Assembly (NCBI GenBank): GCA_002293845.1
Contig: DBEA01000019.1
Coordinates: 1,252-32,212, forward strand
DNA length: 30,961 nucleotides
Direction of reading: 5' to 3'
Source: Patescibacteria group bacterium UBA918
GTDB lineage: Bacteria; Patescibacteriota; Minisyncoccia; Phycocordibacterales; UBA918
Both the position numbers and the translations under genes were made by a program. The notes below the pieces were generated by a model, which saw only the letters and a list, made by a program, of their open reading frames with translations, was not told the origin of the DNA and did no database searches. Positions 29,871-30,961 of this stretch are shown here, in pieces; within the stretch, counting starts at the first letter, position 1; each line of letters opens with the position of its first letter.

Positions 29871-30755
29871 TTACAGGTTGTTCTCAGCGTCCACGAATTT
29901 CTGTATATCTCCGTTCAAAACACCTTCCGTATCGTGAGATTCCACACCAGTACGGTGATCTTTGACCAATTTGTAGGGATGGAGAACGTAAGATCGGATC
30001 TGACTCCCCCATTCGATCTTGACCGACTTCTCGACAGATAAGCCTTTGAGCTCACGCTCCTTCTGTTCCTCCATAAAAGCTAAGACTTTGCCAGCGAGTA
30101 AAGCCATCGCTTTGGCGCGATTCTGTAGCTGGCTACGTTCGCTCGATACATGCACCGAAATATTGGTCGGCTTATGAAGCGCGCGGACCGCGGTCTCGCG
30201 CTTATTGACGTTCTGGCCTCCGGCGCCTCCGCTCCTAGCGAAGCTTACGTCTATCTCATCCTCGTTCAAAGCGTTTTCGGCTCCGGCGTCGACGGCTGGT
30301 GATACTTCGACGAGAGCGAAAGATGTCTGACGTTTGTCATTGGCATTGAATGGCGATATTCGCACCAAGCGATGTACTCCGCTTTCGCGTCGCAAGGTGC
30401 CATAAGCATCCTTGCCGGACACTTCGATGACGATATTGCGAAATCCGCCATGATCATTTTCGTTGGCGTCGAGCACGACCGCGCTCCAGCCGCGGCCTTC
30501 GGCATAGCGCTGATACATAGAAACCAGCATGCGGGCGAAATCCTCGGCATCGTCGCCGCCGGCGCCGGCGACGATGGTGAACACCGCGCCCAAGCGATCG
30601 TACTTACCTTTACCCTCCGCTTCGTCTTTCAGGGTCTGGAGTTCTTTGATCATCGCCTGGGCCGTTTTGGGATCGTTCCAAAAATCGGCGCTGTTCATGG
30701 CATCTTCGATCTCTCTGATGCGAGCGGCCGCTGTCTGTCTTATGTCCTTATTCAT
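29871..30755 (-). CDS. prfB: Peptide chain release factor 2, shortened
   Basis: A 294-aa release factor. The stop-codon motif is SPF (RISPFNANDKRQTSF), which reads UGA and UAA, and the peptidyl-hydrolysis motif is GGQ (SGGAGGQNVNKRETAVRALH). It is about 70 residues shorter than E. coli RF2: after ADFWNDPKTAQAMIKELQTL the coiled-coil domain 1 is largely missing and the sequence passes almost directly to the core (IVAGAGGDDAEDFARMLVSM). The extreme N-terminus that carries the programmed frameshift site in many bacteria is also absent. A TATAGT 15 nt before the ATG gives a leader of about 8 nt. Confidence 0.93.
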   Translation of the reverse strand: MNKDIRQTAAARIREIEDAMNSADFWNDPKTAQAMIKELQTLKDEAEGKGKYDRLGAVFTIVAGAGGDDAEDFARMLVSMYQRYAEGRGWSAVVLDANENDHGGFRNIVIEVSGKDAYGTLRRESGVHRLVRISPFNANDKRQTSFALVEVSPAVDAGAENALNEDEIDVSFARSGGAGGQNVNKRETAVRALHKPTNISVHVSSERSQLQNRAKAMALLAGKVLAFMEEQKERELKGLSVEKSVKIEWGSQIRSYVLHPYKLVKDHRTGVESHDTEGVLNGDIQKFVDAENNL

Positions 30756-30780
30756 ATATATAGTGAAGACACTATAGCAG

Positions 30781-30820
30781 AAAGGCCGGCGGTTTGGCCA
30801 AGGCCAAACCGCCGGCCTTT
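30781..30820 (-). terminator. 19-bp perfect hairpin upstream of prfB
   Basis: AAAGGCCGGCGGTTTGGCC (30781-30799) pairs perfectly with 30802-30820 around AA. It most likely ends a transcript coming from the right edge. Confidence 0.7.
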
Positions 30821-30961
30821 ATCTCGAACTAAGACCCCTCGGCAGATCTCCTGATTCCTCCATGACATATGGTCGATCCACGCGATCGCATTTCAACCTT
30901 CGCACTCGATCACACATTCGACCATACTCCGCCGCCACATATAATTACTATAGTAATTATA
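30821..30961. other. Right edge: possible short frame and a 22-bp palindrome
   Basis: A minus-strand frame from GTG 30938 (VAAEYGRMCDRVRRLKCDRV, stop just before the 19-bp hairpin) is about 40 codons with no ribosome site; I do not call it a gene. Bases 30940-30961 are a perfect palindrome with half-site TATAATTACTA, ending exactly at the window edge. Confidence 0.4.

Noticed and set aside
30756..30961. Hidden prfB first segment with a programmed frameshift
   Set aside because: No RF2-like N-terminal peptide or CTTTGA slip site is seen before the ATG; promoter-like sequence and a terminator lie there instead.
1..30961. CRISPR array or prophage
   Set aside because: No regularly spaced repeats, no cas genes, no phage structural genes. 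The tyrosine recombinase alone is not evidence for a prophage.

Overview
The window looks like one contig from a Candidate Phyla Radiation bacterium (Patescibacteria, Parcubacteria-like). The grounds are gene content and gene style: a compact minus-strand cluster for the lipid-linked steps of peptidoglycan synthesis, a GluRS and a tRNA-Gln(UUG) without encoded CCA, a shortened RF2, small membrane proteins, and an RNase P RNA full of insertions. This placement is inference; no rRNA is present.

Layout. (1) 1-6.5 kb, mostly plus strand, is an accessory/defence island: an AbrB-like regulator with an in-frame stop, an EcoRI-family adenine methylase, a DUF262-HNH nuclease, a membrane protein, a Xre-Panacea antitoxin with a partner toxin, an SppA-like protease, a Fic toxin with a VbhA-like antitoxin on the opposite strand, and a NYN nuclease. 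(2) 6.6-9.7 kb holds small orphan genes with strong Shine-Dalgarno sites, a Xer-type tyrosine recombinase, and a 400-bp gene-free stretch with a dif-like inverted repeat, a DnaA-box match and a 22-bp perfect hairpin. (3) 9.7-21.5 kb, all minus strand, is transcribed right to left: O-antigen ligase-like/TPR protein, murJ, scpB, D,D-carboxypeptidase, mraY, ftsW, murG, gltX, EnvC-like M23 peptidase. (4) 21.5-22.4 kb is rnpB. (5) 22.4-30.8 kb is minus-strand housekeeping and envelope genes (DUF192, nuclease, P-type ATPase, SIMPL, tRNA-Gln, ftsX, ftsE, prfB) plus one plus-strand orphan.

The most unusual object is rnpB. Its P3 helix is a perfect 21-bp stem whose loop is a GIY-YIG endonuclease reading frame, with the start codon in one arm and the stop in the other. 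The frame is now broken by one base. The outer 15 bp of that stem recur as a second perfect hairpin in the P15 position, and a roughly 138-nt multi-hairpin domain sits between P2 and P4. This resembles an intervening-sequence or homing element living in RNase P RNA. The second striking unit is the tail-to-tail, 24-bp-overlapping Fic/antitoxin pair.

At least ten genes have a -10 hexamer 6-9 nt before the start codon, which implies leaderless or nearly leaderless mRNAs. The orphan small genes use strong Shine-Dalgarno sites instead. Both window ends are exact 22-bp palindromes, probably an assembly-graph signature.
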